A stretch of 64,000 nt of DNA from Neocallimastix lanati (nom. inval.) (taxonomy: Eukaryota; Neocallimastigomycota; Neocallimastigomycetes; Neocallimastigales; Neocallimastigaceae), in NCBI GenBank assembly GCA_016946835.1, contig JACVTC010000008.1, forward strand, positions 375,501 to 439,500, read 5' to 3'. This document shows, in pieces, positions 1 through 10,917 of this stretch; the stretch's first letter is position 1, and every line of letters starts with the position of its first letter. A program made the translations under genes and the position numbers. Under the pieces are notes generated by a model that made no database searches, had not been told where the DNA came from, and saw only the letters and a program-made list of their open reading frames with translations.

Positions 1-1416
1 ATATCAACAATCTTTTCTGGAACTTTCTCAAAAGTATCAGTGGTCAAATTAATATTCTTCCTTTTTCTTTTATTTTCAAATTCATTTTCATGATAAGGTT
101 CAAGTAATTATACATGAAAAACAGGATTACAACGCATATTACTTGGGAGTTTAAGTTTATAAGCAAGTGAACTAATTTTTCTCAACAATTTCAAAAGGAC
201 CAAGCATTTGATTAGCAAGTTTTTTCTTAACATTTTTAGTAGTACTTCCTTTAAGTAACCAAACTTTGTTACCAACCCGGAAATCAGGTGAGGGTAATCT
301 TTTTTGATCCGCATATTTTTTGTAAGTTTCTTTAGCTTTATCTAAGTTTTCTTTCAGAAATTTAATACTTTCATTAATATCTTTAACTCTTTGATCAGCT
401 CTGTGAGGTCTTTCATTAGATGGAATTTCTAGACTAAATCTAAGATTGAATCTATAGTTAGCAAAAAATGGGGATTAGTTGATTGATTGTTGTAAAGTAT
501 TGTTATAAGCGAATTCAGCGAAAGGTAATAAATCAACCCAATTTGTTTGTCGTTCATTTATATAAAAATGAAGATATTGTTTCAATATTGCGTTCACCCT
601 CTCTGTTTGACCATCAGTCTGCGAATGGTTTGAAGTTGAAAACGAATGCTTGATACAAAGTAAGTCACATAATCTATTCCAAAATTCAAAGGTGAATTGG
701 GTACCTCTATAAGAAATAATGGAATCAGGGAAACCATGCAATTTAAAAATAGAATTAATAAAAGCATCAGCGGCAATTAAAGTAGTAGGAAGACAACGAA
801 GGGGAATAAAATGAGCCATCTTAGTTAAACGATCAACAACCACCATAATAGTAGTCATATCTTTGGATTTTGGCAATTCAACAATGAAATCCATTGAAAT
901 ATCAGCCCAAGCTCTATTTGATGTGGATAATGGGGATAGCAAACCATATGGCTTATGCCTTGGAACTTTAGCACGACAACAAGTTTCACAAGACTTAATA
1001 AATTTCTTAACAACAAGTCGTAACTTTGGCCACCAAAAGTTTCTGTAAATTAAATCCGAAGTTTTATTTACACTAAAGTGACCAGCTGTTACCGAATCAT
1101 GGTGCATTTCTAGAATTCTAGTATGAATATTTTCCGGAACATAGATTAAATAATCATAAAGAAGAAAACCTTCATCATCAATTACACATTTATCAATATT
1201 TCTAATAGAAGCAGTATCTTTATTATTACTAGAAAGAAAAGTTTTTAATTTTGTTATATAATTCATCATCTTTAAGTGAATATAAAATTGAATTACATAA
1301 GCAATCATCAGAAGCATTACAGTTAATAACACGACAAGAAACAGTCTGAGGGTAATTAAAAAGATGATCACTTCTTCTAGATAAGATATCAGGTTTCCCA
1401 GACTTCTTACCAGCAC
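1..1416 (-). pseudogene. Element A integrase with GPY/F tail and truncated chromodomain
   Basis: An HHCC zinc-binding domain (HHDSVTAGHF ... CETCCRAK, about 970-1115) leads into the DDE core: MDFIVELP near 890, then 'ISYRGTQF' near 700, then DGQTERVN near 610. The second catalytic Asp is replaced by Tyr (SDRGT expected, SYRGT seen). A TAA at 475-477 replaces a Gln codon; beyond it the frame continues through the integrase C-terminal module (VGNKVWLLKG ... KLPSNMRCNPVFHV) with one frameshift near 175 and a stop at about 108. The last residues at the window edge (FEKVPEKIVD) resemble the start of a chromodomain. Confidence 0.9.
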
Positions 1417-2578
1417 GATAAACTAAATTAAAATCGAAACGAGAGAGAAATTCATACCAACGGATTTGACGTTGCGAGAGCATTTCAGGTTTTCTAGGAA
1501 AAGTCTAATTTTTATGATCGGTATAAATTGTAAAAGGATGACAAGCCCCTCCTAAATAGTGACGCCATTCTTCAAGAGCAACTTTAATTGCTAGAAGTTC
1601 TTTATCGTAAATTGGATAATTCTTTTCTGATTTGGTTAAGCTAGACGAGATATAAGCTATTGGATGTAGTTGACCATCGTATTCTTGAGAAAGAATCGCA
1701 CCAACAGCAAAATTAGAAGCATCTGTTTCAACAACAAAAGGCTTATTACTATCAGGGTTTCTCAAAATAGGAGCAGATGTGAACAACTCTTTTAATTTAT
1801 CAAATGCCTTCTGTTGATCAGGACCCCAGTTAAAGGATACATTTTTTCTTGTAAGTTTATACAAAGGACGGGCGATTTTAGCAAAATCTTTAATAAAAAT
1901 CCTATAATAATTGCATAAACCAATAAAAGATTGAACTTCCTTAACTGTGGTTGGAACAGGCCAATCAAGAATGGCTTTAATTTTATTAGGATCAACCTTT
2001 AAACCATCTTTCGATAAAATATAACCAAGAAAAGCAGTTTCAGAGACATCAAACTCACATTTTTCGAGTTTGACATATAAATTATTTTCTAATAGTTTCT
2101 TTAAAACTTTCTTGACATGAATATGATGTTCTTTTAAACTTTTTGAATAAATTAAAATATCATCAATATACGAAATAACAAAATCATCTAAGTAATCACT
2201 AAGAACATCATTTATAAAATGTTGAAAGGTTGCAGGGGCATTTTTTAACACAAAAGGCATAACCAAATATTCAAAATGTCCATAACGAGTACGAAATGCT
2301 GTCTTATACTAATTACCTTCTTTTATTCTTACTAAGTTATAAGCAGATTTTAAATCCAACTTAGTAAAGAATTTTGCACCTTTAACTCTATCTAGTAATT
2401 CACTAATTAAAGGAAGAGGATAAGAATTACGGATGGTCATCTCATTTAATTTTCTATAGTCAACATATAATCTCAATGAACCATCCTTCTTTTTAACAAA
2501 CAATATAGGTGCTCCAGCAAGAGATGTCGATTTCCTAATGAAACCTTTTTCTAAATTTTCTTTGATATATTTCTTCAA
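1229..2578 (-). pseudogene. Element A reverse transcriptase and RNase H
   Basis: The RT starts with '[19 protein letters not shown]' and a YRKLN block (2309-2578). A stop at about 2309 interrupts it, and it resumes at 2266 with MPFVLKNAPATFQHF and the catalytic YIDD box near 2160. RNase H follows (ETDASNFAVGAIL, YDKELLAI, TDHKN), is broken by another stop at 1505, and ends with the usual connection to integrase (about 1400-1483). RT would copy element RNA into cDNA and RNase H would remove the template. Active-site residues are intact but the frame is not, so this is a pseudogene. Confidence 0.93.
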
Positions 2579-2598
2579 TTCGTCTCTTTCTACTTCTG

Positions 2599-3123
2599 TT
2601 AAAGGATAAATAGACCATAAAATAAATTTGAATTATCCTTTAATCTTATTTCACAATCATACTTACGATGTGGAGGGAGTACGTCGCAAATTCTTTCATT
2701 GAATACTTCTGCATAATTTTTATAAATAGGAGGCATTCCTATAATTTTTTGATTTAATTTAATTTCAAAATTACTAATTTTTAAACAATTACAGATACAA
2801 CACAAATTTTTTACAGAAAACTTTTTTGAAATATACTTTTTATTTTCATCTTTATTTAAATTATCATTAGGATTACAATTTTATGTTACATTATTACATA
2901 AAACATCAATTTTACAAATTTTATTTAATTAATCTAAATTAATATTATTACTATCACTAAATTCATAAATTTCATCATCATTATCAAACATAAAACTATC
3001 ATTTACAACACTATCATAATTAATTATACAAAAATTTTTTAAATCATTAAGTTCTTCTTTTTCACTACACGTTTTAATACTAGTACGACGACCTCTAATC
3101 GTAATTTCTTCATCAGAATCCAT
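2599..3123 (-). pseudogene. Element A pol linker between protease and reverse transcriptase
   Basis: Two short open stretches (2929-3123, acidic and Asp/Ser/Asn-rich; 2599-2805) lie between the gag-protease frame and the RT. The second contains 'YAEVFNE...LPPHRKYDCEIRL', the conserved gypsy segment just before the RT palm domain. Stops and an AT-rich stretch separate the two, so the original Gag-Pol junction can no longer be determined. Confidence 0.75.
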
Positions 3124-3255
3124 ATCGGAATCAGATTCAAAGGAATACTTACGCTTAGGATTAATTTTTTCCTTTGTTAAGGAAAGTTCTTCATATGGTT
3201 CCTTTCCTTTAGTAGAAATTTTGTTTTACTTCTTTTTATTTTTATTTTTTCTATT

Positions 3256-4576
3256 TCATTTTCCTACATTACAGTGTCGAGCACAATATCCTAAACTGAA
3301 AGAGATTTTCTTTGAATCATGGTAGTTAATAGGGCAATGTTTTTCAATCCAAGGGAGTCCTAAAATGATATCTACATCAGGGATACGAAGAGAGTGTAAT
3401 TGAATTATTTCATAATGATTCTTAAAACGAAGAATACATTTCTCGGTGATCTTCTTCACAGTAGATAAACCATAACCCAAACCAGCAACTTTAAAGGAGT
3501 TATCAATATTCATAAGTTTAATGTTATTCACTCCTGCAAATTCTGAATGTATACAGTTAATATCAGAGCCGGAATTAATGAGAACTTTTGCTTTAACCTC
3601 ATCGGATTCATTTTTTTTAATATAAAAATCAAGTATGTTAGTCTTTCCTTTAAAATTTATATTCTCATTTACAACAATATCCAAAACTTTGTAGATATTA
3701 TGCTTTTCAACTTTCTTAATTCTCCTAACAGAAGAAGAGGTAGATATAAAAGTGGCAGAAGAAGAGGGATCTTCATTTGGAACTTTATTAATCATTTTGA
3801 AGTTTTTTGGTTTTATTCTATTTGGACAATTAAATTGCATGTGTCCAGCTTCACCACATTTAAAACATAGTCTCTTCTTTCTTCTTTCTTTAATATTTGA
3901 TTCGTTTTCAATGTAGTTCTTGTTGTGTGATGGGAAATATCTTGTGACTTTTTGACCCTTTTTAATGCGATAAAGATCCACATCCATTGGATCGTCTTGA
4001 TTATAATTTCTACGGTCTTGATGAGTTAAGTAATATTCTTGGATGCCGTTTCTCTTGGTAAGGCTTTCTATATTCACAGATTCCCTAAATAGCTGCTCTA
4101 AGTTGTTGGGATTTGGATTTACGAGAGCTAAGCGTTCTCTCATCTTGGGATGGAGTCCTTTAATATACATAAAGATTTTTGCGGACTCATTAAAGTCCGA
4201 GTATTGGCTTATCTTCTGGAATGCAGTGATGTATTCCATAACGTGGCCATACTTGAACTGACGTATATTGTTAAGTTTTCCATTAGCGACAGCAGCATCA
4301 ACGTCAGGGTCGCCAAAGTTTCTTCTTAATTCATTAATGAAGTTCACATAGTTTCTAAGAACTTCGTTATTATTCCTCCGCAAGCAAGAAGCCCAGTTAA
4401 GTGCTCTTCCAGTAAAATATGAGATAACGAGCATGACTTTCCTTCTATCATCGGGAAACCTTCTTGGATTTGCCTCGATAGCTAACTCTATCCTTGTCAA
4501 AAATCCATCGAGGTCTTTAGTAGTTCCCGAGAATAAGGGAGGGTCGTTGATAATCTTCAGTTGAGGAGCTGGATTA
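3256..4576 (-). pseudogene. Element A gag plus protease-like domain
   Basis: A retrotransposon Gag domain (capsid-like; 'PPLFSGTTKDLDGFLTRIE' near the start) is followed by a CCHC zinc knuckle (CFKCGEAGHMQFNC, about 3835-3880) and an aspartic-protease-like segment around 3570. The reading frame is open from just after an in-frame TAA at about 4577; an ATG lies three codons before that stop, so the natural start has been lost or is further upstream. The protease motif reads Ile-Asn-Ser-Gly-Ser instead of Asp-Ser/Thr-Gly: the catalytic codon is AAT rather than GAT, a G-to-A change that should abolish cleavage. Gag packages element RNA; the protease would mature the polyprotein. Confidence 0.9.
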
Positions 4577-4803
4577 AATTATTGTTCCATTTGATCCTCA
4601 AGATTTAAATTTTGAAATATGAGATCCAATTCTTCCAAATTGATTAATTTATTTATATACTTAAATTTCAACTAATATTTTATTTATTATCTGACCTGCT
4701 TATTTATTAAGGTATTTACTTATATAATTTATTTTATTTTTTCTTAATTATTTTCGTTCAAGTAATTAATTATTATTATATTAATATTATATTATTATTC
4801 ATA

Positions 4804-4826
4804 AAGTCGTCAGCACGATATCCAAT
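4804..4826 (-). other. Candidate primer-binding site of element A
   Basis: On the minus strand the sequence reads ...TTACA-AT-TGGATATCGTGCTGACGAC. The layout LTR-end CA, two-base spacer, then TGG is the usual gypsy arrangement and matches that of element M. The matching tRNA cannot be named, and the deduced T-stem does not begin with the expected C, so the call is weak. Confidence 0.35.
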
Positions 4827-5100
4827 TGTAATGGTGTGCGAGTAAACGAAACAAATATAATATAATATAATAATATTAACTAATATGTTATTAAAGAGCC
4901 ACAGTAGAAATAAAACACCTTGTAGATAAAGCACAAAAGACAACTCAGTAATGGTAAACACAGTAGGAACCAAACACAGTAGAAACCAAACACAGTAGAA
5001 ACCAAACACAGTAGAAACCAAACACAGTTGAACCTAAGCCCAGTAGAAACTAAACACAGTAGTAAAATCCAAACGCAATAGTAGTTTTTTACTTGTTATA
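4827..5100 (-). repeat. Probable 5' LTR of element A with internal 16-bp tandem repeat
   Basis: This sequence lies upstream of the gag on the minus strand. From about 4953 to 5060 it contains several copies of CACAGTAGAAACCAAA, perfect in the middle and degenerate at the edges. The left boundary is inferred from the candidate primer site. The right boundary cannot be fixed because the partner LTR is outside the window. Confidence 0.45.
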
Positions 5101-6443
5101 ACGTGTTTTGTTTAAATCTTAATGGGTATTAGTTATTGTAATGAATCCGTCAATTAAAACAGATTATAACAATAAAAAACATTTTACAATTTAAACAAAA
5201 AAGTAAATTCTTTTATTATTAAATTCTTTTTATTAATTATAAATTTCTTTTATGTTATTAACTGTAAAATAGTTAATAACTAATACATCGATTTAATTGA
5301 GAAAAATTACATATATTTATATTTTCTCTTATTACATTATTAATATATGATGTTATTTAATAATATATATAAAACTATTTATTTATAAACAAAAGGTTTT
5401 TTAATTAATAATTTTTATTATTTATTAATTTACTAAAACTAAAATTAATTTTTTAAACTCTTTATTTTATTTATTATTTTAATACTTATAATAATTTTAA
5501 TTATATATTTAATATTGAAAAACTATTTTTATAAATATTAACTATTTGTAAAAGAAAACACTAAAATAGATTACAATAACAAAATGCAATAAATTTTATT
5601 TTATTAAAAAATTTTTTATTAAAATATATTTTATTAATATTTAATAGTTATTTGTTAAAAATAACAATTACCTCGAGAAAAAATATGAAAAGTATCTTCT
5701 ATTTATACTTTTCCTAAATACATTGATAATATATTATTTTATTTAAATTACATATATTTTAATATAAAACTATCCTAATGAATTTTATTAAATAATAAAT
5801 TTATAAACTATAACTAAATTTAGAAAAATATAATTATTAATTAAACTAAATACTAAATAATTAAAATTAAATACATTTATTATCTATTTATTATTTTAAT
5901 ATTATAAGTAAAGTCTTTATTTATTTTCGATTTAAAAACATTGTTAAAGGAGTCATGATTAAATTTTGAAACTTAATTTTCACAAAATAAATTATTAATT
6001 TATTTTGTTTTAAACTTTAATTCATTTAAATTATTTTACAACAATAATTTTCTCAGAATTAAATTTTATAAAAATTATTACATTAAAAATTTATCTTGTG
6101 GCTTAAAGAATATAATTCAAAAATTTAGTTCATATGATTTATTTACTTTGCTTATTATTTTATAAATCAAAGAATAATTTACATTTTTGAATTACACAAG
6201 AAAAATTTTTAATTTAAAATGTGATTGGGATAATCACATCTTTACACTATTTAAGATTATTCCTAAATTAATATTTAACTATTTAAAACTAAACTAAGTT
6301 AACTAAACTAATTATAAAATATTTTCAATTTAAAAAAATAATTAAATTTTATTTCAATAAATTTTATATTAAAAAAATAATTCATATACATTAAATAAAT
6401 TAATTGTACGAAAAATTAAGCTATTTAATGTATTAAAGATTAA
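5100..6443. other. AT-rich non-coding spacer
   Basis: No coding frame or recognisable repeat is seen. The stretch is A/T homopolymers and short runs typical of intergenic DNA here and may contain further LTR sequence of element A or the lost 3' part of element B. Confidence 0.6.
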
Positions 6444-7121
6444 TTAAATATTAACACTAGATATTTGTATAATTCCATTATTTGTGCAAAAGTCATCGAA
6501 TTGGTAGTTAAAAAATTCAGTTCCTCTGTCTGATTTTATATATTTTATATTTTTATTAAATATATTTTTAACTATATTGTACCATTTTAAAAAAGTTGGA
6601 AATATATCGGCCTTGGACTTTGTACAAAAGACCCACCCATATCTGGAATAATCATCGATTATACTTAAGAAATATTTATTACCATATAATGATTCATCAG
6701 AATATTGAACAGTATCCATATGAATCATTTCAAGTATTTCCTTTGTTTTATTATTAGAAGGGAAATAAGGAAAGTTTCTCAGTTTCGCTTCTGAGCATAC
6801 TTTACACTTATTATTTAACTTTATATTCGGTAATCTGTCCTTTATTTTTTCAATATTGAAGTGTCCTAGTCTTATATGCCATAGCTCTAAGACATCTTCA
6901 TTTTCAATATTTTGTATACTATCACAAATAGTATACTTGTTTATTATATCTTTAAAATTTGATTTATTTTTGAAGGACCATATTTTATATATATTATAAT
7001 TTGTTGAATTTACCGAACATATTTTGTTACCGTTTTTATCAAATATTGATACTTTGTTTTTATTATTGTGGTTAAAGAATAAAATTTTAAAATATTGATT
7101 ACATAATTGATGGATGGACAT
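6444..7121 (-). pseudogene. Element B integrase (truncated)
   Basis: This is a copia-type pre-integrase HHCC domain (LWHIRLGHFN ... CKVCSEAK, about 6790-6890) followed by the catalytic core with IHMDTV (near 6715) and KSDRGTEF (near 6520). The sequence ends just before the position of the catalytic Glu, at IQISSVNI, so the third DDE residue and everything downstream are missing. Integrase would insert cDNA into the host genome; this fragment cannot. Confidence 0.93.
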
Positions 7122-7429
7122 TAAACTTCTTTAAAACTTGGAATATATAATATATTTTTTAAAATAATTTTATTTTCATTAATATATCTTGTAAATGTAC
7201 CTATATATTTTGATTTCACAGTCCCGCCATCAGCGAAAGATATAATTTCTTGATGTTTATGAATATTATGTAAACATTCAAGATTGTGTGTCATATGATA
7301 TGACGCTCCTGAATCTAATGTCCATGATATTAAATCGTTTTTATTATTAGATTCATTGATATTATTATTTATATAATAATTTAAATCTTGTTTAATGCCT
7401 CGGATAGAATTTATTCTTGAATCCTTCAT
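7121..7429 (-). pseudogene. Element B protease
   Basis: This is a copia retropepsin with 'SWTLDSGASYHMT' (catalytic DSG at about 7301-7315) and the conserved 'ENKIILKNILYIPSFKEV' strand that precedes the pre-integrase region. It overlaps the integrase frame by one base, consistent with a small frameshift in an originally continuous polyprotein. The upstream part, to 7505, is Gag-Pol linker containing an in-frame stop. Confidence 0.92.
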
Positions 7430-7505
7430 TAATTTTCTTAGATAAATTCACTTGTTTAGTTAATTCAGTGTCAGAGTCATAGTATTATGAGAAGTTAATA
7501 TATTG

Positions 7506-7510
7506 TTCAG
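7506..7510. repeat. Target-site duplication of element C (TTCAG, left copy)
   Basis: TTCAG at 7506-7510 is repeated at 12995-12999, immediately outside the two LTRs of element C. Five base pairs is the usual copia target duplication. Confidence 0.9.
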
Positions 7511-7891
7511 TGTTGGAAATACGTGATATCATAATTTATTATTTTTAAAGTAAAATTATTATTAATTTATATTATACCTTATTAATATATTAAATTTAAG
7601 TATAATATTTATATGGTATATTATTAAATATAATCTAAAGATTAATTAATGAAATATACAATGTAATTTATAAGAATGTATACGTAGTAATGAAAAATGA
7701 ATAACGTAATATCAAGAGATAAAAAATAATGACTTAGAATTATTGAAAAATGTAGAACTTACTATATATAAAAATAAATAAATAATAATAATCTATTAAG
7801 GAGAGATTATTTATAAAAGAGAAATTTTTATGAGAGTTTTTTTGTTAATTATATATATTAATTATTAGTGTTATACTTCGAAATCTCAATA
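7511..7891 (+). repeat. Element C 5' LTR
   Basis: Begins TGTTGGAAATACGTG and ends CGAAATCTCAATA. It matches 12614-12994 over its whole length with a handful of substitutions and small indels. The LTR should supply the promoter and polyadenylation signals. Confidence 0.95.
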
Positions 7892-7924
7892 GTGTGTCAG
7901 ATAGAAGTTATAACTAATAATCAA

Positions 7925-7928
<4 letters not shown>

Positions 7929-7961
<33 letters not shown>
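7929..7961. repeat. Poly-T tract (33 bases) in the element C leader
   Basis: An uninterrupted run of 33 T lies between the 5' LTR and the gag, followed by A/T-only sequence with AATTTT-type repeats to about 8100. The length may be affected by sequencing slippage. Confidence 0.9.
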
Positions 7962-7968
<7 letters not shown>

Positions 7969-8106
7969 AAAATTTAAATTTTGAAATCTTAAAATTTTGA
8001 AATTGAAATTTTAATTAATCTTTAATTGTGAAATTTAAATTATTTAATTTAAAAAATTTTTGAATTTAATATTTAGTAATTATTTGAGATTTAAAATTTA
8101 AAAATT

Positions 8107-9050
8107 TTGAATATAAAAAAAAAAAAAAAACTTGGTTTTTTATTAAATAAAAAAAAAAAAAGAATAATATTGATTAAGAACGAAGATAAAGAATACAATG
8201 AAAGTATCAACAGTACAGGTACTTCAAGTGATAAACAAGCCAATAATGAAAATATCAATTATAATGATATGTTCAAAGTAATGTTCACTAGTATGACTCA
8301 AATGATGAATATGATGAATACTAAAAATGAACAAATGATGAATATCATGAATTCATTAATGGAAACAATAAACAATAACAACATTAAAAAAGAAAACAAT
8401 GAATTAAAAAATATTATTAATGACCTAAAGAACACTTTTAAATTAAAAAATAATTTAGAAAATTTAGATTACTGATTAACTAGTATTAAATTGAATTTAA
8501 GGGATTACAGTAAATGTTTAACAGATACATCTTATGAATATAACTTAGATGAAGAATACAAGTTAATTAGAGAAGGTGTATTGATGACATTAGAAGAGGA
8601 AATTTATAACAAAGTGAAGAATAAAACTTTAATATATGATATTATTAATTCTTTAAAAGGAGAAAAAGAAAATAATATAAAATTTATGATCAAAAATATT
8701 GAAAACTCTATTAAAGAAATTAAATATGATTATAAAAGCTGGATGGAAGATATTATTATTTGTATAATCGAAAAATATGAAAAATTAGAAGATTTAGGTA
8801 TAAAAAAATCTGAATAAGAAATTCTTGAAAGTATCTACCACAGTTTACCATCAGACTTAAGTCAAGAATTTCATGGAAACATTAGTTCTTCAGATAAACC
8901 AATTAAGAATATTACATTATTAATTAAATTTGTCAGACAAAAAAAACAAGAAGAATACAATAAAAAATATAATCAAAAGAATATTACAACATTACAAAAA
9001 TATAGAGATCATGCTAATAACATAAATGGGGAAGATTTAAAAAAAAATTG
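8107..9050 (+). pseudogene. Element C gag
   Basis: The frame opens in an A-rich tract near 8107; the first plausible ATG is around 8269. The N-terminal part has a Met-rich stretch (MMNMMN, EQMMNIMNSLM) and a Lys/Asn/Glu segment likely to form a coiled coil. A TGA at 8473-8475 falls where a copia Gag would carry Trp (NLDY-stop-LTSIKLNLRDY), a TAA follows at 8815-8817, and the frame then runs on through 'LESIYHSLPSDLSQEF', a typical Gag motif. No CCHC knuckle is visible before the protease. The two stops make it a pseudogene unless they are read through. Confidence 0.82.
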
Positions 9051-9400
9051 ATGGAAATATCAAAGATACTAAAGGAAAAGGAAGAGACTGTGATCCTGAA
9101 ATAAATCTAATTCAATATTGCATATTAAACATAAACAATAATGAATTAAAAACTAATAGTGAAATTAATAAAAAAGATGAAATAAAATGGATGATAGATT
9201 CAGGTGCCACACGCTCCATAACTAATAATAAAGAATTATTAGACGAGGTTAGTGAATGTCAATACTCAATAAAACTAGCAGACAATAATAAATTATAGAT
9301 CAAACACAATGGAAATTTAATTACCAAAATAGATGAAAGAAAAATTGAAATAAAAAATATTTTATGTTCCAACGAAGTAAGAAATAATTTATTAGCATTA
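9050..9400 (+). pseudogene. Element C protease
   Basis: The catalytic motif 'WMIDSGATRSITNNKELL' (DSGA at about 9197-9208) and the downstream 'IKNILCSNEVRNNLL' are copia retropepsin landmarks. The frame is shifted relative to gag near 9048 in an A9 tract, and a TAG interrupts it near 9297. It would cleave the Gag-Pol polyprotein. Confidence 0.88.
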
Positions 9401-10350
9401 TTGAATAATTTAAAAAATGATTTAATTACAATTATGTATGAAGATTTATATACAAAGAATTTATTTAATCTTATAATTATGGACAAAAGGGATTATAAAA
9501 TTATTTACAAATTACAAACCGATGACTTTAAAATATTATTTATTATTAATTTACCAATTTTAAGAAATAAAAATAAAGAAATTAATGCCATTCTTGAGAA
9601 AAATTTTAAAAATCAGATTGAAGAAAAATTAATTGAAAAACTTATCCATTTAAGATTTGGACATATCAGTTCAAAATTAATAAATCCTATCAAAGAAAAT
9701 ATTGATTTAGAAAAATGTAAGGAATGTATTATGTCAAAAATGACAAGAGATTCATTTCCTGAAAATAAAAAGAGACAAGATAAACCATTTTCCTTAATAC
9801 ACGCTGACTTAATTGGTCCTTTTAATCAAGAATCAAGAAACGGATATAAATATGTTCTTGTATTATTGGATGATCATTCAAGATTTTTTTGGATTTATTT
9901 ATTAAAGGAAAAATCAGAAACATATGATCATTACATTATATTCGTAAAAATGATTATAAAAAATATAATAAAGAAATAACATTTTTACATACCGATAATG
10001 GAAAAGAATTTGACAATGAAAATTTCAGAGTTTTTAATGAAATCAATCAAATTACACATTTGAAGACTATCCCATATTCTTCACAAATGAATGGAAGAGT
10101 AGAAAGATTAAACAGGTGGTTACAACAAATTATGAGATCTTTATTAATAACTAGTAAAATGCCAACAGTTTTCTGAGAAGATGCATTATTATATGCATGT
10201 TATTTATCAAATATTGTTCAACATTCAGCTATTAATAACGAAATACCTTATGAAGTAATCAACAAGAAAAAACATGATTATAACATCCTACGAATATGGG
10301 GATGTCCAGTAAAGTATCTAATTTTTAATAAAAAAATCAGAGATAAAGAA
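9401..10350 (+). pseudogene. Element C integrase
   Basis: An HHCC domain ('LIHLRFGH' near 9645-9665, CKEC near 9718) is followed by the core with HADLIGP (about 9800), TDNGKEFD (about 9990) and 'NGRVERLNR' (about 10090), so all three acidic residues are present. There is a frameshift at about 9979, in or near an AAATAAAG tract, and a TGA at 10174-10176 at the highly conserved Trp of the 'FW' motif (TVF-stop-EDALLYA). The sequence continues through 'EIPYEVINKKK' and 'RIWGCPVKYL', the usual end of the domain. Confidence 0.92.
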
Positions 10351-10917
10351 CCAGAAACAGTATATTTATTGGATTAGGAGATAATGAATTTGGATATAAA
10401 ATTGACAATTATGATTATGATGAAAACAATAATATTATTATATCAAAGGAAGAAATAATTAGAAAAGAAATAATTTTTTTTGAAAGAGACTTACTTAAAT
10501 ATCCAACCGTAGATTTACAGTTCTGGGATACTGAAAATTTAGAAAATTTGGATTGTATTTTATTCCCACAAAACGACATTAAACAAATTGATATTATATT
10601 GATTTAAATATTAATAACGAATATGAAAATATTGATGATAATGGTTCTAAGGATAATAATAACAACAATGTTGAAATAGAGAATAATGAAAATTATTCGT
10701 CATCAAGTGATGATAATGAAAATGAAAAAATAGTTGTACGTAAGAAAAGAAAATTTGGGAATATTAAAAATATCCAAAAATTAAGTAATATTGATTTAGA
10801 TATTCTTAATATAATTGAGGATAGCAGTAATGATGATAATTTATATTTAAATAAATTATTTAATATTGATGAATATGATTATGTTGATAGTAAAGGTTTT
10901 GAATATTTTGTTGAAAT
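10351..10917 (+). pseudogene. Element C integrase-RT linker, acidic and Asn-rich
   Basis: This variable region between integrase and RT is rich in Asp, Glu, Asn and Ser and interrupted by frameshifts near 10375 and 10605. Similar low-complexity linkers occur in elements E, F, G and J at the same place. Confidence 0.7.

Larger units (their letters stand above)
1..4826 (-). mobile_element. Element A: decayed Ty3/gypsy (chromovirus-like) retrotransposon, 3' end cut by window edge
   Basis: Read on the minus strand, the order is Gag with CCHC knuckle, protease, reverse transcriptase, RNase H, HHCC/DDE integrase, then a GPY/F-type integrase tail and the first residues of what looks like a chromodomain at the window edge. 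That order is Ty3/gypsy, and the tail points to a chromovirus. The coding region is broken by several stops and at least one frameshift. Two catalytic residues are changed (protease Asp to Asn, second integrase Asp to Tyr), so this copy is inactive. The 5' LTR lies to the right from about 4827; the 3' LTR lies outside the window. Confidence 0.93.

Noticed and set aside
3547-3870. Plus-strand frame within element A gag
   Set aside because: Antisense shadow of the Gag/protease gene; no independent support.
4776-5021. Minus-strand frame rich in Phe, Leu, Val, resembling a membrane protein
   Set aside because: It is produced by translating the CACAGTAGAAACCAAA tandem repeat and AT-rich LTR sequence of element A; no start context or homologue.
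4953-5060. CRISPR-like array of 16-base units
   Set aside because: Units are directly adjacent with no unique spacers and lie in a eukaryotic LTR; this is a simple tandem repeat.
7892-7915. Possible tRNA-Arg(UCU) anticodon-arm primer site for element C (TCAGATAGAAGTT)
   Set aside because: Resembles the complement of the tRNA-Arg anticodon arm only with a deletion and mismatches, and the implied stem does not pair; not strong enough to call.
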